Positions 9,400 through 17,515 of a stretch of 44,848 nt of DNA are shown here, piece by piece. Position 1 is the first letter of the stretch. Each line of letters begins with the position of its first letter. Below the pieces are notes generated by a model. The model saw nothing but the letters and a program-made list of their open reading frames with translations. It did no database searches and was not told where the DNA came from. The position numbers were made by a program, and so were the translations under genes. This DNA is from Desulfobacteraceae bacterium (GTDB taxonomy: Bacteria > Desulfobacterota > DSM-4660 > Desulfatiglandales > Desulfatiglandaceae), in NCBI GenBank assembly GCA_016844935.1, contig JAERTK010000199.1, positions 1-44,848 of the forward strand, written 5' to 3'.

Positions 9400-10509
9400 A
9401 TGCGCAAACGGTTATTGGGGTTCATTGGGGTCTTCATAGGAGTGCTTTTTCTGTTTAACACCGCCGCGTTAGCGAAAACGGTAAAGATTCGGGTGCAGGC
9501 CGTTATTCCCACAAAAGCGGATGAAGTCGTAATGCTGAAAGACTATGCCGCAAACGTTGCGGCATTGACCAACAACACCGTTCAGATTGAAGTGCTGCCG
9601 GCGGGTGCCGTTGTCGGTGTTTCAGAAACTCTTGAAGCGGTCAGCAAGGGCTTGATCGAGGGTGGTTTCGCATGGACCCATTATTGGTCCGGTTATAGTC
9701 CCGCTGCCATGCTTTTTGGTTCCCCCACCGCCGGTTCAGGACTTGGCCTTGACAATATTGCCTGGATTTCGTGGTATATGTACGGGGGCGGCAAAGCGCT
9801 TTACAATCAGCTGTGGAAAGAGATGAAAATGAATGTCCACGGTTTAATCCTGCAGCCCGTGGGCCCGGAAGCCCTCGGATGGTTCAAGAAACCCATCAAC
9901 AGCATGGATGACTTCCGCAAATTACGCTTCCGCACACCTCCCGGTATTCCCGGTCAAACCTACAATGACATCGGCGTAGCGGCGGTGTCCATGGGTGGCG
10001 GCGACATTTTACCGTCCCTCGAAAAAGGCGTCATTGACGCGGCCGAATGGTGCTGCCCGAAACCTGACAGCATTTTTGGTTTCCAGAAAGTGTTGAAGTA
10101 CTACTACCTGCAGGGTTTGCACCAGGTTGTGGTGAACGCTGATCTGTATATTAACGGGGATGTCTGGAAGAGTTTGACAGCTGAGCAAAAAAAGGCCATG
10201 GAAATCTGCGCGGACGCTTCCATGATGCGGGCACTCGCTTATCGGATTTATGAAAACGGTAAGGCGCTCAAAAAACTTGTTGAAGAAGATGGCGTCATCC
10301 TGATGGATACGCCCCCGGAATATTTTACGGAGTACATGGCTGCGGTCATGAAGAGCATGGATAAATACAAAAAGAAAGACCCTTTCTTCAAGAAAGTGTG
10401 GGAGTCACAGCAAAAATTTGCCGATATCGCTGTTCCGTTCTGGGCCGGTGCTCAAACGACCAACGCCAAGCTCGGTATGGCCTACGCCAACCAGAAAAAG
10501 AAGAAATAA
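9400..10509 (+). CDS. TRAP transporter substrate-binding protein (DctP family)
   Basis: A protein of 369 residues. It begins with a signal peptide (MRKRLLGFIG, hydrophobic core, cleavage expected after AALA near residue 25) and has an AAGGAGGAG ribosome site. The body has the features of the mannitol/chloroaromatic or alpha-keto-acid subgroup: AGAVVGVSETLEAVSKG, FRKLRFRTPPGIPGQ, and the ligand-contact segment DAAEWCCPKPD, with a Trp where keto-acid-binding homologues place one. In the periplasm it would capture the ligand and deliver it to the membrane subunits. Lying next to the DHPS/sulfolactate genes under a sigma-54 promoter, the most likely ligand is a C3-sulfonate, because TRAP systems (HpsKLM) are known in DHPS clusters. 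The ligand is inferred. Confidence 0.9.
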   Translation: MRKRLLGFIGVFIGVLFLFNTAALAKTVKIRVQAVIPTKADEVVMLKDYAANVAALTNNTVQIEVLPAGAVVGVSETLEAVSKGLIEGGFAWTHYWSGYSPAAMLFGSPTAGSGLGLDNIAWISWYMYGGGKALYNQLWKEMKMNVHGLILQPVGPEALGWFKKPINSMDDFRKLRFRTPPGIPGQTYNDIGVAAVSMGGGDILPSLEKGVIDAAEWCCPKPDSIFGFQKVLKYYYLQGLHQVVVNADLYINGDVWKSLTAEQKKAMEICADASMMRALAYRIYENGKALKKLVEEDGVILMDTPPEYFTEYMAAVMKSMDKYKKKDPFFKKVWESQQKFADIAVPFWAGAQTTNAKLGMAYANQKKKK

Positions 10510-10539
10510 CCCGCTGAGATTGATAAAATTATAACCTTT

Positions 10540-10568
10540 GAGGAGAGGACCATTACGGTTCTCTCCTC
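10540..10568 (+). promoter_or_regulatory. Intercistronic hairpin between DctP- and DctQ-type genes
   Basis: GAGGAGAGGACC and GGTTCTCTCCTC form a 12-bp stem with one G-T wobble and a 5-base loop. There is no T tract after it, so it is not a standard terminator. Such hairpins after a binding-protein gene usually protect its mRNA and lower expression of the membrane subunits. Confidence 0.6.
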
Positions 10569-10592
10569 AATACAAAGCCGGGGTTTGAAACT

Positions 10593-11228
10593 ATGTCGAA
10601 CACTGCCGATGTATCCGCTGACGAAGTGGTACCGGAAGAGCTGGAAATTGCCGACGAGCTCATCGCCGAGCGCAGATCAGGGGAACCGGGGGATTTGCCC
10701 GATGACATGGTCCCCTGGATGGCGACGACCATCACCTGGATCGATTTGTTCAGTCTGTGGACCGGAAGAACCGTATGCTGGCTCACCGTTCCGTTATTCG
10801 CCATAATGGTGTACGAGATTCTTGTGCGCTATCTCTTTACAGCGCCAACCATGTGGGCCTATGACCTCAGCCGCATGCTTTACGGGGCCCTATTTATGCT
10901 CGGCGCCGGTTACGGGCTTTCCAGAGGTGTCCATATCCGGGCCGACTTCATCTATCGAAACTGGACGGACAGAACCCAGGGGATGGTCGATGGGATACTC
11001 TACATCGTCTTCTATTTCCCCGGTCTTCTGGTATTCGCCTGGATGTCCACCGAATTTGCCTGGGAGTCCTGTATGAGGCTTGAGCGCGGTATGGATACCG
11101 CCTGGATGCCTTATGTCTTTCCCATCAAGACCGTCCTTCCCATCGGTGTAGCATTCTTGATAATTCAAGGATTCTCAGAGCTCTTAAAATGCTATTACGC
11201 TGCGACTAAAGGGAGGTGGCCTGTATAA
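10593..11228 (+). CDS. TRAP transporter small membrane subunit (DctQ family)
   Basis: A protein of 211 residues. An unusually long hydrophilic N-terminal segment of about 45 residues, rich in Asp and Glu, precedes four predicted transmembrane helices (WLTVPLFAIMVYEILVRYLF; MLYGALFMLGAGYGL; ILYIVFYFPGLLVFAWM; VLPIGVAFLIIQGFSELL). The motif ADFIYRNW and the general layout match DctQ proteins of the mannitol/chloroaromatic subgroup. DctQ helps couple the binding protein to the large subunit. The ribosome site is weak (CGGGG), which fits reduced expression relative to the binding protein. Its stop codon overlaps the start of the next gene by one base (TAATG). Confidence 0.88.
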   Translation: MSNTADVSADEVVPEELEIADELIAERRSGEPGDLPDDMVPWMATTITWIDLFSLWTGRTVCWLTVPLFAIMVYEILVRYLFTAPTMWAYDLSRMLYGALFMLGAGYGLSRGVHIRADFIYRNWTDRTQGMVDGILYIVFYFPGLLVFAWMSTEFAWESCMRLERGMDTAWMPYVFPIKTVLPIGVAFLIIQGFSELLKCYYAATKGRWPV

Positions 11229-12547
11229 TGACTCCTGAAATCATCGGTTTAATCATGATCGGTTTTATGTTGGTGTCCCTGTTTTTAGGGTTTCCAATTT
11301 CGTTCACCTTAATCTTTCTGGGGTTTGTTTTCGGTTATCTCGGATTTGGCAACCTCGTTTTCTACCTGATGACCTATCAGTTTTACTCGGTCATGATGGA
11401 GCAGACGCTGGCGGCGGTGCCATTATTTATATTTATGGGCATACTCATGGAACAGGCAGGGCTTATGGAGCGGCTTTTTGCAGCCATTCAGTTGATGCTC
11501 TCCCGTGTCAGGGGCGCCCTGTTTCTGGCTGTTCTGTTCGTATCCACCATCTTTGCCGCTGCTACCGGGATCGTCGGCGCCTCGGTAACGATCCTGGGCA
11601 TTATGTCGGCCAAAACCATGAACCGCTCAAATTACGATGTAAAGTTGGCCGCCGGCACCATCACCGCCGGAGGGACACTGGGGATTTTGATTCCGCCAAG
11701 CATTATGCTGGTGGTTATGGGACCTGTTCTGGAAGTTCCCGTAACCGACCTCTTTGCGGCCGCCATCATTCCAGGCATTATGATGGCAGCCCTCTATGCT
11801 GCTTACGTCATGGTTCGCTGCTGGATCAATCCCGCGCTCGGCCCGGTGATGCCGGTGGAAGAACGGGCGGACGACATGAAAGTGGTGTTCATGGAGTTTC
11901 TAAAGGGGCTCGTACCGCCAGCGGCACTCGTCGGTTTTGCCCTCGGCAGCATCATGTTCGGCTTTGCAACGCCCAGCGAAGGTGCGGGCATGGGCGCATT
12001 CGGAGCCCTTTTCCTGACGCTTTGCTATGGAAAACTGACCTTGGCCGGGCTGTATAACGCCTGTTTAAAGACTCTGGAAATTTCTGTTCTGGTACTCGTC
12101 CTCGTGGCGGCCTCCAATTTTTTTGGTGCCGTTTTCTCACGTCTGGGCACACCCACGATGATTACGAATTTCCTGCTTGGGCTCGACATGGCGCCCTTTA
12201 TCATTCTGCTGATCATCATGGCGCTCATCTTCCTGCTCGGATGGCCGCTGGAGTGGGTTCCCATCGTACTCATCGTCATTCCCATACTGCTGCCGCTCGT
12301 TGATGAGCTGGGATTTAACATGCTATGGTTCGGCATTCTAGTTGCCGTTAATCTGCAGACTGCCTGGTTATCGCCACCGGTAGCGTTATCCGCCTACTTC
12401 CTTAAAGGCGTCGTGCCGGAGTGGGATTTAAAAGACATCTATAAAGGGATGATGCAATTCATGTGCATTCAGGTCTTAGGCCTCATCCTGCTGATGGTTT
12501 TTCCCCAAATTGTACTTTGGCTTCCGAGTTGGCTTTACGCTAAGTGA
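11228..12547 (+). CDS. TRAP transporter large membrane subunit (DctM family)
   Basis: A protein of 439 residues. The ATG at 11228 is preferred over an in-frame GTG four codons earlier, because GGGAGGTGG lies the right distance before it. About twelve hydrophobic segments cover the length. Family signatures include AAVPLFIFMGILMEQAGL, TGIVGASVTILGIM, GTLGILIPPSIMLVV (with the conserved Pro-Pro-Ser) and FATPSEGAGMGAFGAL. DctM is the cation-coupled, usually sodium-dependent, permease. With DctP and DctQ it completes a three-part importer, probably for the sulfonate broken down by the genes at 4-8.7 kb. Confidence 0.92.
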   Translation: MTPEIIGLIMIGFMLVSLFLGFPISFTLIFLGFVFGYLGFGNLVFYLMTYQFYSVMMEQTLAAVPLFIFMGILMEQAGLMERLFAAIQLMLSRVRGALFLAVLFVSTIFAAATGIVGASVTILGIMSAKTMNRSNYDVKLAAGTITAGGTLGILIPPSIMLVVMGPVLEVPVTDLFAAAIIPGIMMAALYAAYVMVRCWINPALGPVMPVEERADDMKVVFMEFLKGLVPPAALVGFALGSIMFGFATPSEGAGMGAFGALFLTLCYGKLTLAGLYNACLKTLEISVLVLVLVAASNFFGAVFSRLGTPTMITNFLLGLDMAPFIILLIIMALIFLLGWPLEWVPIVLIVIPILLPLVDELGFNMLWFGILVAVNLQTAWLSPPVALSAYFLKGVVPEWDLKDIYKGMMQFMCIQVLGLILLMVFPQIVLWLPSWLYAK

Positions 12548-12599
12548 TGACGGAGATGACACAGTATTGTGCCAATATGTACGGGAGATAGGTGAATAG

Positions 12600-13370
12600 A
12601 TGAAACCGAGCGTCCTTTTTGATCTGTCCGGAAGTGTTGCAATTGTAACGGGAGGCGCCCGGGGCCTCGGCAAAATCATCGCGCTGGCCCTGGCTGATGC
12701 CGGGGCTGACGTGGTCATTGCGGATATACTGACTTCCCTTGCAGAGGATGTTGTAAAAGAGATTGAAGCGAGAGGTAACAGGGCGCTTGGCGTTAAACTG
12801 GATGTAACCAGTGTAAATGACGTCCAGGAGATGGTAGAGAAAGTCTCGAATCATTTTGGCAGGATCGATATTTTAATAAACAATGCGGGGATCCAATGCA
12901 TCTCTGCCGCGGAGGATTTTGCGCTGGAGGATTGGAACAGAGTGGTGAACATCAATTTATCGGGGGTTTTCCTTTGCACTCAGGCCGTTGGAAAAATAAT
13001 GATAACCCAGAAGAAAGGTAAAATCATAAACATCTCCTCGTTGTTCGGAACCATTGGATCACCCCATGGTGCAGCCGCCTATAATTCAAGCAAGGGCGGG
13101 GTAATTAATTTGACGAAATCCCTGGCCGTGGAATGGGGAAAATACAATATAAATGTCAATGCAATCGCCCCGGGCATCATCGAAACCGAACTTACCCGGA
13201 AAAGGCTCGAAGACAAGGAATACCTTGATTTGTGGATTGATAGAACGCCTTTGGAACGGATCGGTAAGCCTGAGGATTTATCGGGCGCGGTTATTTACCT
13301 CTCATCCGGCGCATCTGATTTTGTGACGGGGCATACCATCATGATTGATGGCGGCTATAGCGTCCAGTAG
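12600..13370 (+). CDS. SDR-family oxidoreductase at the end of the TRAP operon
   Basis: A protein of 256 residues. TGGARGLG at 17-24 binds the nucleotide; NNAG is at 94-97, ISS at about 145-147, and Tyr161 with Lys165 gives YNSSK. The C-terminus ends with GHTIMIDGGYSV. It resembles gluconate 5-dehydrogenase and 3-oxoacyl-reductase-like SDRs. It starts 52 bases after DctM and is followed by a strong terminator, so it belongs to the transporter operon. It may be a further stereospecific sulfonate or polyol dehydrogenase; together with the SDR at 6873 and the zinc enzyme at 7722 the locus has three alcohol dehydrogenases besides HpsN. The substrate is unknown. Confidence 0.88.
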   Translation: MKPSVLFDLSGSVAIVTGGARGLGKIIALALADAGADVVIADILTSLAEDVVKEIEARGNRALGVKLDVTSVNDVQEMVEKVSNHFGRIDILINNAGIQCISAAEDFALEDWNRVVNINLSGVFLCTQAVGKIMITQKKGKIINISSLFGTIGSPHGAAAYNSSKGGVINLTKSLAVEWGKYNINVNAIAPGIIETELTRKRLEDKEYLDLWIDRTPLERIGKPEDLSGAVIYLSSGASDFVTGHTIMIDGGYSVQ

Positions 13371-13425
13371 TCAGTTACCCGTGACATTTAACGAAAACTA
13401 TTAACCATGAAGAACAGGCAATCTC

Positions 13426-13466
13426 GGCGGCGGGTCGACTTTTAGTCCCGCCGCCTTGTATTTTCT
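13426..13466 (+). terminator. Rho-independent terminator after the TRAP-SDR operon
   Basis: GGCGGCGGG (13426-13434) pairs perfectly with CCCGCCGCC (13447-13455) around a 12-base loop and is followed by TTGTATTTT. This ends the transporter operon cleanly. Confidence 0.85.
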
Positions 13467-13495
13467 GACTGATTGAAAAGGATTGGCTTAAAGAA

Positions 13496-14545
13496 ATGAA
13501 CCACTCACTTTGGGAATGGGTCGCTAACGAAGAACTTCTAAACCACCTGGTCGCCGGCTTTCCAGCCTGGGGCCTGCTGGTCATGATGGTGGTATGTATC
13601 TATGTTCTGAGCAAAGGGGCGGACACCATGATAGACGGCGCCGCCTCTCTGGCCATGCGTACGGGCATGCCCCGCATTGTCATCGGTGCCACGATCATTA
13701 GTCTGGGCACCACCATGCCGGAAATGTTCGTCAGTGTGCTGGCAGCATGGACCGGAAACCCTGGCCTGGCCCTGGGGAACGGCGTGGGTTCCATCATCTG
13801 CGACACGGGTCTCATCTTCGGTTTGATGTGCATCATCAGCCGGATTCCCGTAAAACGCTATATCCTCAACCGCACCGGCTGGGTGCAGGTGGGTGCCGCC
13901 ACCCTGTTGGTCGTGGTATCGGTTGTGGCCTATGTGTTAACCGACGGCCGGCCGGTACTGGGCCGTGGTGTGGGTCTGTTGTTTCTGGCCCTCCTGGTCT
14001 GCTATCTCTACATGGCCTACCGCTGGGCCCGGCAGGGAGGCGAAGAGGAAGAAGAGGAGGAGGAGGAACCTGATTGGGGCACCCTCAAGTCGCTCATGTT
14101 TACCCTTGTGGGTCTATTGGGGGTGATTGTGAGCAGCCGCCTGCTGGTGCCAGCCGCGGCCGAAGGGGCCGGTAGGATAGGTGTACCCCAGGATATTATC
14201 GCCGCCACCCTGGTGGCGTTTGGGACATCTCTGCCTGAACTGATGACCGCCATCACCTCGGTGCGCAAAGGATACCCCCAGATCATGGTGGGCAACGTGG
14301 TGGGAGCCGATGTTCTGAATTGTTTATTTGTAATCGGCGCGGCAGCGACAGCCCGTCCCCTGGAGGTGCCCCCCAACTTTTTCACCTTTCATTTCCCGGC
14401 CATGCTGATCATTCTGTACTCATTCCGGGTCTTCATCTTCATGAACAAAGACGGCTGGTTCAAACGCTGGCAGGGCATCTGGATTTTAGGGGTGTATGCG
14501 ATGTACCTCATTTTACAGTACGCTTTTCATCTGGGCGCTGACTGA
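13496..14545 (+). CDS. Cation antiporter, CaCA (YrbG-like Na+/Ca2+ exchanger) family
   Basis: A protein of 349 residues made of two homologous membrane halves. The alpha repeats that form the ion path are IGATIISLGTTMPEMFVS...GNGVGS in the first half and IAATLVAFGTSLPELMTA...GNVVGAD in the second. The two halves are joined by a cytoplasmic loop with nine consecutive glutamates (about residues 182-190), reminiscent of acidic cation-sensing loops but much shorter. The family exchanges Ca2+ or another cation for Na+ or H+. In this place it might recover the sodium imported by the TRAP system, but that is only a suggestion. The ribosome site is weak. It runs toward ackA with a 65-base gap. Confidence 0.88.
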   Translation: MNHSLWEWVANEELLNHLVAGFPAWGLLVMMVVCIYVLSKGADTMIDGAASLAMRTGMPRIVIGATIISLGTTMPEMFVSVLAAWTGNPGLALGNGVGSIICDTGLIFGLMCIISRIPVKRYILNRTGWVQVGAATLLVVVSVVAYVLTDGRPVLGRGVGLLFLALLVCYLYMAYRWARQGGEEEEEEEEEPDWGTLKSLMFTLVGLLGVIVSSRLLVPAAAEGAGRIGVPQDIIAATLVAFGTSLPELMTAITSVRKGYPQIMVGNVVGADVLNCLFVIGAAATARPLEVPPNFFTFHFPAMLIILYSFRVFIFMNKDGWFKRWQGIWILGVYAMYLILQYAFHLGAD

Positions 14546-14610
14546 TCCTGAAAGTTTGCAGGGGGCAGGGTGCAGCTGTCAGGAGCAGGATGAAATAGGG
14601 TTGACGGATT

Positions 14611-15819
14611 ATGAATATCATCGTTGTGAATGCGGGAAGTTCTTCCGTAAAATTAACGTGTTATGGACCCACCGTGGACTCGGTGATGGCCACGGGGATG
14701 GTGGAACGTATCGGTCTTAGCGGGACCCTGCTTCACTATCAGGCCGGAAACCGGGAACCAATTAAAACACCGGTAAGTATTCGGAACACCGCCGAGGCGG
14801 TGGCGGCATTGGCCCGGCATCTGGTGTATCCTCAACCGGGGTGTCTGAATTCACTAGAAGAAGTCCAGGCAGTGGGCCACCGGGTGGTGCATGGCGGTGA
14901 GAAACTGAACCAACCCATGGTCATTGATGCCGGAGTGAAAGAGATCATCCGGGAGTATTTTGACCTGGCCCCTCTGCACAACCCGCCCAATCTTGAAGGC
15001 ATTGAAGCCGCTGAGGCGGCCTTTCCGGAGGCTGTGCAGGTGGGGATATTCGACACCGCCTTTCACAGTACCATTCCCGCCCATGCCTTCATGTATGCCC
15101 TGCCCCTGGAACTGTATGGAGAGGATAAAATCAGGCGCTACGGATTTCACGGCATAAGCCACCAGAATGTCTCGCGAACCGCTGCGGAATTCCTGAACCG
15201 GTCGCCGGAAAATCTCAACCTGATCACGTGCCATCTGGGCAACGGTTGCAGTATTACCGCTGTAAAAGGCGGCCGCAGCCTTGACACCAGCATGGGCCTC
15301 ACACCGCTTGAAGGTCTGGTCATGGGAACCCGGTGCGGCGATTTGGACCCGGCCATCGTATTGCACCTCATGGAGCAAAAAGGTCTCACCCTTCCCCAGG
15401 TCAGAAACATCCTCAATAAAAAAAGTGGCCTGCTGGGGTTGAGCGGTGGGAAGCTGAGTGATCTCAGAGACATTATCGATGCCATGGAACAAGGTGATGA
15501 AGCGGCTGGAAATGCATTGGAAGTTTTCTGTTACCGCATCAGGAAATACGTCGGGGCCTACATGGCGGCCATGGGCCGGGTGGATGCTGTGGTCTTTACC
15601 GCCGGCATCGGTGAAAACTCGGCCCTGGTTCGCGAAAAAACCCTGGCTGGATTAGGGCAGTTGGGAATAGCCATTGACCCGGACAGGAATCAGGCCCGAA
15701 GCTCGGACACCCGTGAGATCAGTCCCCCGGACAGCCCCGTGAAAGTTCTGGTGGTTCCCACCCGGGAGGAGCGGGAAATAGCCGGTCAGGTGATGGCCGT
15801 TCTGGGAACAACGCCCTGA
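14611..15819 (+). CDS. ackA: Acetate kinase
   Basis: A protein of 402 residues, the normal family length. Signature segments are NAGSSSVK at the start, GHRVVHGG, APLHNPPN, FDTAFHSTIP, YGFHGISHQNVS, CHLGNGCSITAVKGG, GLTPLEGLVMGTRCGDLDP and FTAGIGENS. The enzyme makes ATP and acetate from acetyl phosphate by substrate-level phosphorylation. Next to a pathway that ends in pyruvate and sulfite it supplies an obvious energy-yielding end step; pyruvate-ferredoxin oxidoreductase and phosphotransacetylase are not in the window. Its stop codon lies 7 bases from the end of the convergent EBP3 gene. Confidence 0.96.
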   Translation: MNIIVVNAGSSSVKLTCYGPTVDSVMATGMVERIGLSGTLLHYQAGNREPIKTPVSIRNTAEAVAALARHLVYPQPGCLNSLEEVQAVGHRVVHGGEKLNQPMVIDAGVKEIIREYFDLAPLHNPPNLEGIEAAEAAFPEAVQVGIFDTAFHSTIPAHAFMYALPLELYGEDKIRRYGFHGISHQNVSRTAAEFLNRSPENLNLITCHLGNGCSITAVKGGRSLDTSMGLTPLEGLVMGTRCGDLDPAIVLHLMEQKGLTLPQVRNILNKKSGLLGLSGGKLSDLRDIIDAMEQGDEAAGNALEVFCYRIRKYVGAYMAAMGRVDAVVFTAGIGENSALVREKTLAGLGQLGIAIDPDRNQARSSDTREISPPDSPVKVLVVPTREEREIAGQVMAVLGTTP

Positions 15820-15826
15820 AAGGCAG

Positions 15827-17251
15827 TCATTTTTCCTTCTGAATCTTGGAACTGTTTCGGGTCTTTCGAAAAACAGTGCTGCGGTCCACCTGCAGTACCT
15901 CAGCCACCTTGCTCACGGATTTGTAGACCGTCAACGCTTCGTTGATCAACTCCCTTTCGATGTTTCCGATAATTTCCTTGAGTGGCCTTTTTCCGATATC
16001 GTGAGAACCGAAGCTGGACAGGGTCTCCGGGCGTTGTGTGCCGGTCGCCAGCCCCCTAGGCAGGTCTTTAAATGAAATCCGCCCCTTGAGGCTCTTGACC
16101 ACCGAACTGTGGATCATATTTTCCAGCTCTCGGACATTGCCCGGCCAGTCATAATTAATCAGCGTGTTTTCTGCCTTACTGCTCAGCTTTACGCGTTTGC
16201 CATACTTTTTGTTGAATCGATGTAGAAACACCATCATTAATGGAAGGATATCGTCTTTTCTCTCCCGCAGCGGGGGAACCTTTACCACCGCAACCTTGAG
16301 CCTGTAGAAAAGATCGCTCCTGAAGGTCCCTTTGGCCACCGATGCCTCCAGATCCTGGTTGGTGGCTGCAATAATACGAACGTCTACCCGGGTTACCCTT
16401 GTGGACCCAACCCGGATGATTTCCTGATCATGTATGGCGCGCAAGAGCTTGGTCTGCATGGACAGGGACAGCTCCCCCACCTCGTCCAGGAACAAAGTGC
16501 CGCCATCAGATCTTTCGAAAAAGCCCTTTTTACCTTTTGAACGGGCACCGGAAAAGGCGCCGGGTGCATAACCGAAAAGCTCAGACTCCACCAGGCTTTC
16601 CGGTATGGCGGAACAGTCGATTTTCAGGAAACGGGTGCTGGCCCTGAGGCTCCTGTGGTGGATTCTCTTGGCAAGTACGTCTTTGCCCACCCCGGTCTCT
16701 CCCAAAATCAGGATCGTAACATCGGTGGGTGCCATACTCTCTAAAGATTTAAGGATCTTTTTGGACGCGCTGCTGGCGGCTACCATTCCATCATTTAAAA
16801 AAACATCTTCAGGATTAAGGGTGGATACCTGTTTCTGATAGTAATCCACCAGGGATTTTTGAGAGGCAATCTCTTCTTTTAACCGGCTGAACACGGTAAT
16901 ATCCCTGACAAATGTCACAACCAGATCCACGTTGCCTTTTTCATCGAGCACGGGGTGCCCGTGGAGTACCACTTTGCGACCATTGACTTCCTGCACAGAT
17001 GTGACCGTTTCCGCGGTTCTCACAACTTCCGGATTGACGATGGAACTGAACACGCCACTTTCCTTGAGCTCCAGAACGCTTTTGCCCATCACCTTGGCCG
17101 CTGAAATACCGGTAAGTCTCTCATAGGGTTCGTTAACCAGAAGCGTAACACCGCTGCTATCCGAAATATAGATACCGTCATGGAGTAAATTCAGGATTTT
17201 GATCAGATGGTCATTTATGTTTCGATGTTGAATCCGCGTATCTTTTTCCAT
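15827..17251 (-). CDS. PAS-domain sigma-54-dependent activator (EBP3)
   Basis: A protein of 474 residues. The ATG at 17251 is preferred: GGAAGGA lies 10 bases before it, while an upstream in-frame GTG has no ribosome site. A PAS sensor domain covers about residues 17-125 (LLHDGIYISDSSGVTLLVNE ... VTFVRDIT). The AAA+ domain has Walker A GETGVGKD at 184-191 and GTLFLDEVGEL as Walker B. The sigma-54 contact loop reads GAFSGA (231-236), so the usually invariant Thr is Ser. The C-terminal Fis-type helix-turn-helix contains VSKVAEVLQVDRSTVFRKT. It is convergent with ackA and could control the acetate kinase/antiporter region or the TRAP promoter at 9086; neither can be shown here. An 18-bp perfect palindrome lies just upstream. 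Confidence 0.93.
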   Translation of the reverse strand: MEKDTRIQHRNINDHLIKILNLLHDGIYISDSSGVTLLVNEPYERLTGISAAKVMGKSVLELKESGVFSSIVNPEVVRTAETVTSVQEVNGRKVVLHGHPVLDEKGNVDLVVTFVRDITVFSRLKEEIASQKSLVDYYQKQVSTLNPEDVFLNDGMVAASSASKKILKSLESMAPTDVTILILGETGVGKDVLAKRIHHRSLRASTRFLKIDCSAIPESLVESELFGYAPGAFSGARSKGKKGFFERSDGGTLFLDEVGELSLSMQTKLLRAIHDQEIIRVGSTRVTRVDVRIIAATNQDLEASVAKGTFRSDLFYRLKVAVVKVPPLRERKDDILPLMMVFLHRFNKKYGKRVKLSSKAENTLINYDWPGNVRELENMIHSSVVKSLKGRISFKDLPRGLATGTQRPETLSSFGSHDIGKRPLKEIIGNIERELINEALTVYKSVSKVAEVLQVDRSTVFRKTRNSSKIQKEK

Positions 17252-17307
17252 TTCGGTGGCATCCTTCCCTTCAGACCGGTAGATCACAGATTAACTGATT
17301 TTTTTAT

Positions 17308-17325
17308 CATATCAATTGATATGAA
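17308..17325. promoter_or_regulatory. 18-bp perfect palindrome upstream of EBP3
   Basis: TCATATCAATTGATATGA is an exact palindrome centred about 65 bases upstream of the EBP3 start codon. It is a plausible operator for EBP3 itself or another dimeric regulator; the protein that binds it is unknown. Confidence 0.45.
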
Positions 17326-17360
17326 AGAATTGAAGTCTTTTTGTTTTAACCAGAAAATCA

Positions 17361-17388
17361 TTGACAAGCGGAGCATTCATTTTATAGA
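17361..17388 (+). promoter_or_regulatory. Sigma-70 promoter of the attenuator leader
   Basis: TTGACA (17361-17366) is a perfect -35 element, followed after 16 bases by TATAGA (17383-17388), which matches the -10 consensus at 5 of 6 positions. Transcription would begin near 17395, 30 bases before the leader peptide start. Confidence 0.7.
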
Positions 17389-17424
17389 AGCAGAAAAAGT
17401 AGTTCAACTTAAAAGGATGTACAG

Positions 17425-17493
17425 ATGATGCGTTTCGAATTCACGGGATTTTTTTATTTTTGGTTTAGGAGAATACCTGTGCCCGTGGGTTGA
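17425..17493 (+). CDS. Attenuator leader peptide rich in Phe, Tyr and Trp
   Basis: A 22-residue peptide. It starts at the first of two adjacent ATG codons, with AAGGA about 8 bases upstream, and ends in TGA. Its core is FEF-TG-FFYFWF, followed by RRIPVPVG. Aromatic residues make up 8 of 22, including Phe, Tyr and Trp, much like the PheA/PheST leader peptides, which are Phe-rich. The peptide probably has no function of its own; it acts in cis as a sensor of charged aromatic tRNAs. All three aromatic amino acids occur in the run, so starvation for any of them might relieve termination, with Phe (six codons overall) the strongest signal. Too short for ordinary gene callers. Confidence 0.72.
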   Translation: MMRFEFTGFFYFWFRRIPVPVG

Positions 17494-17515
17494 TGGTTTT
17501 TTTTGACAATTTTCA

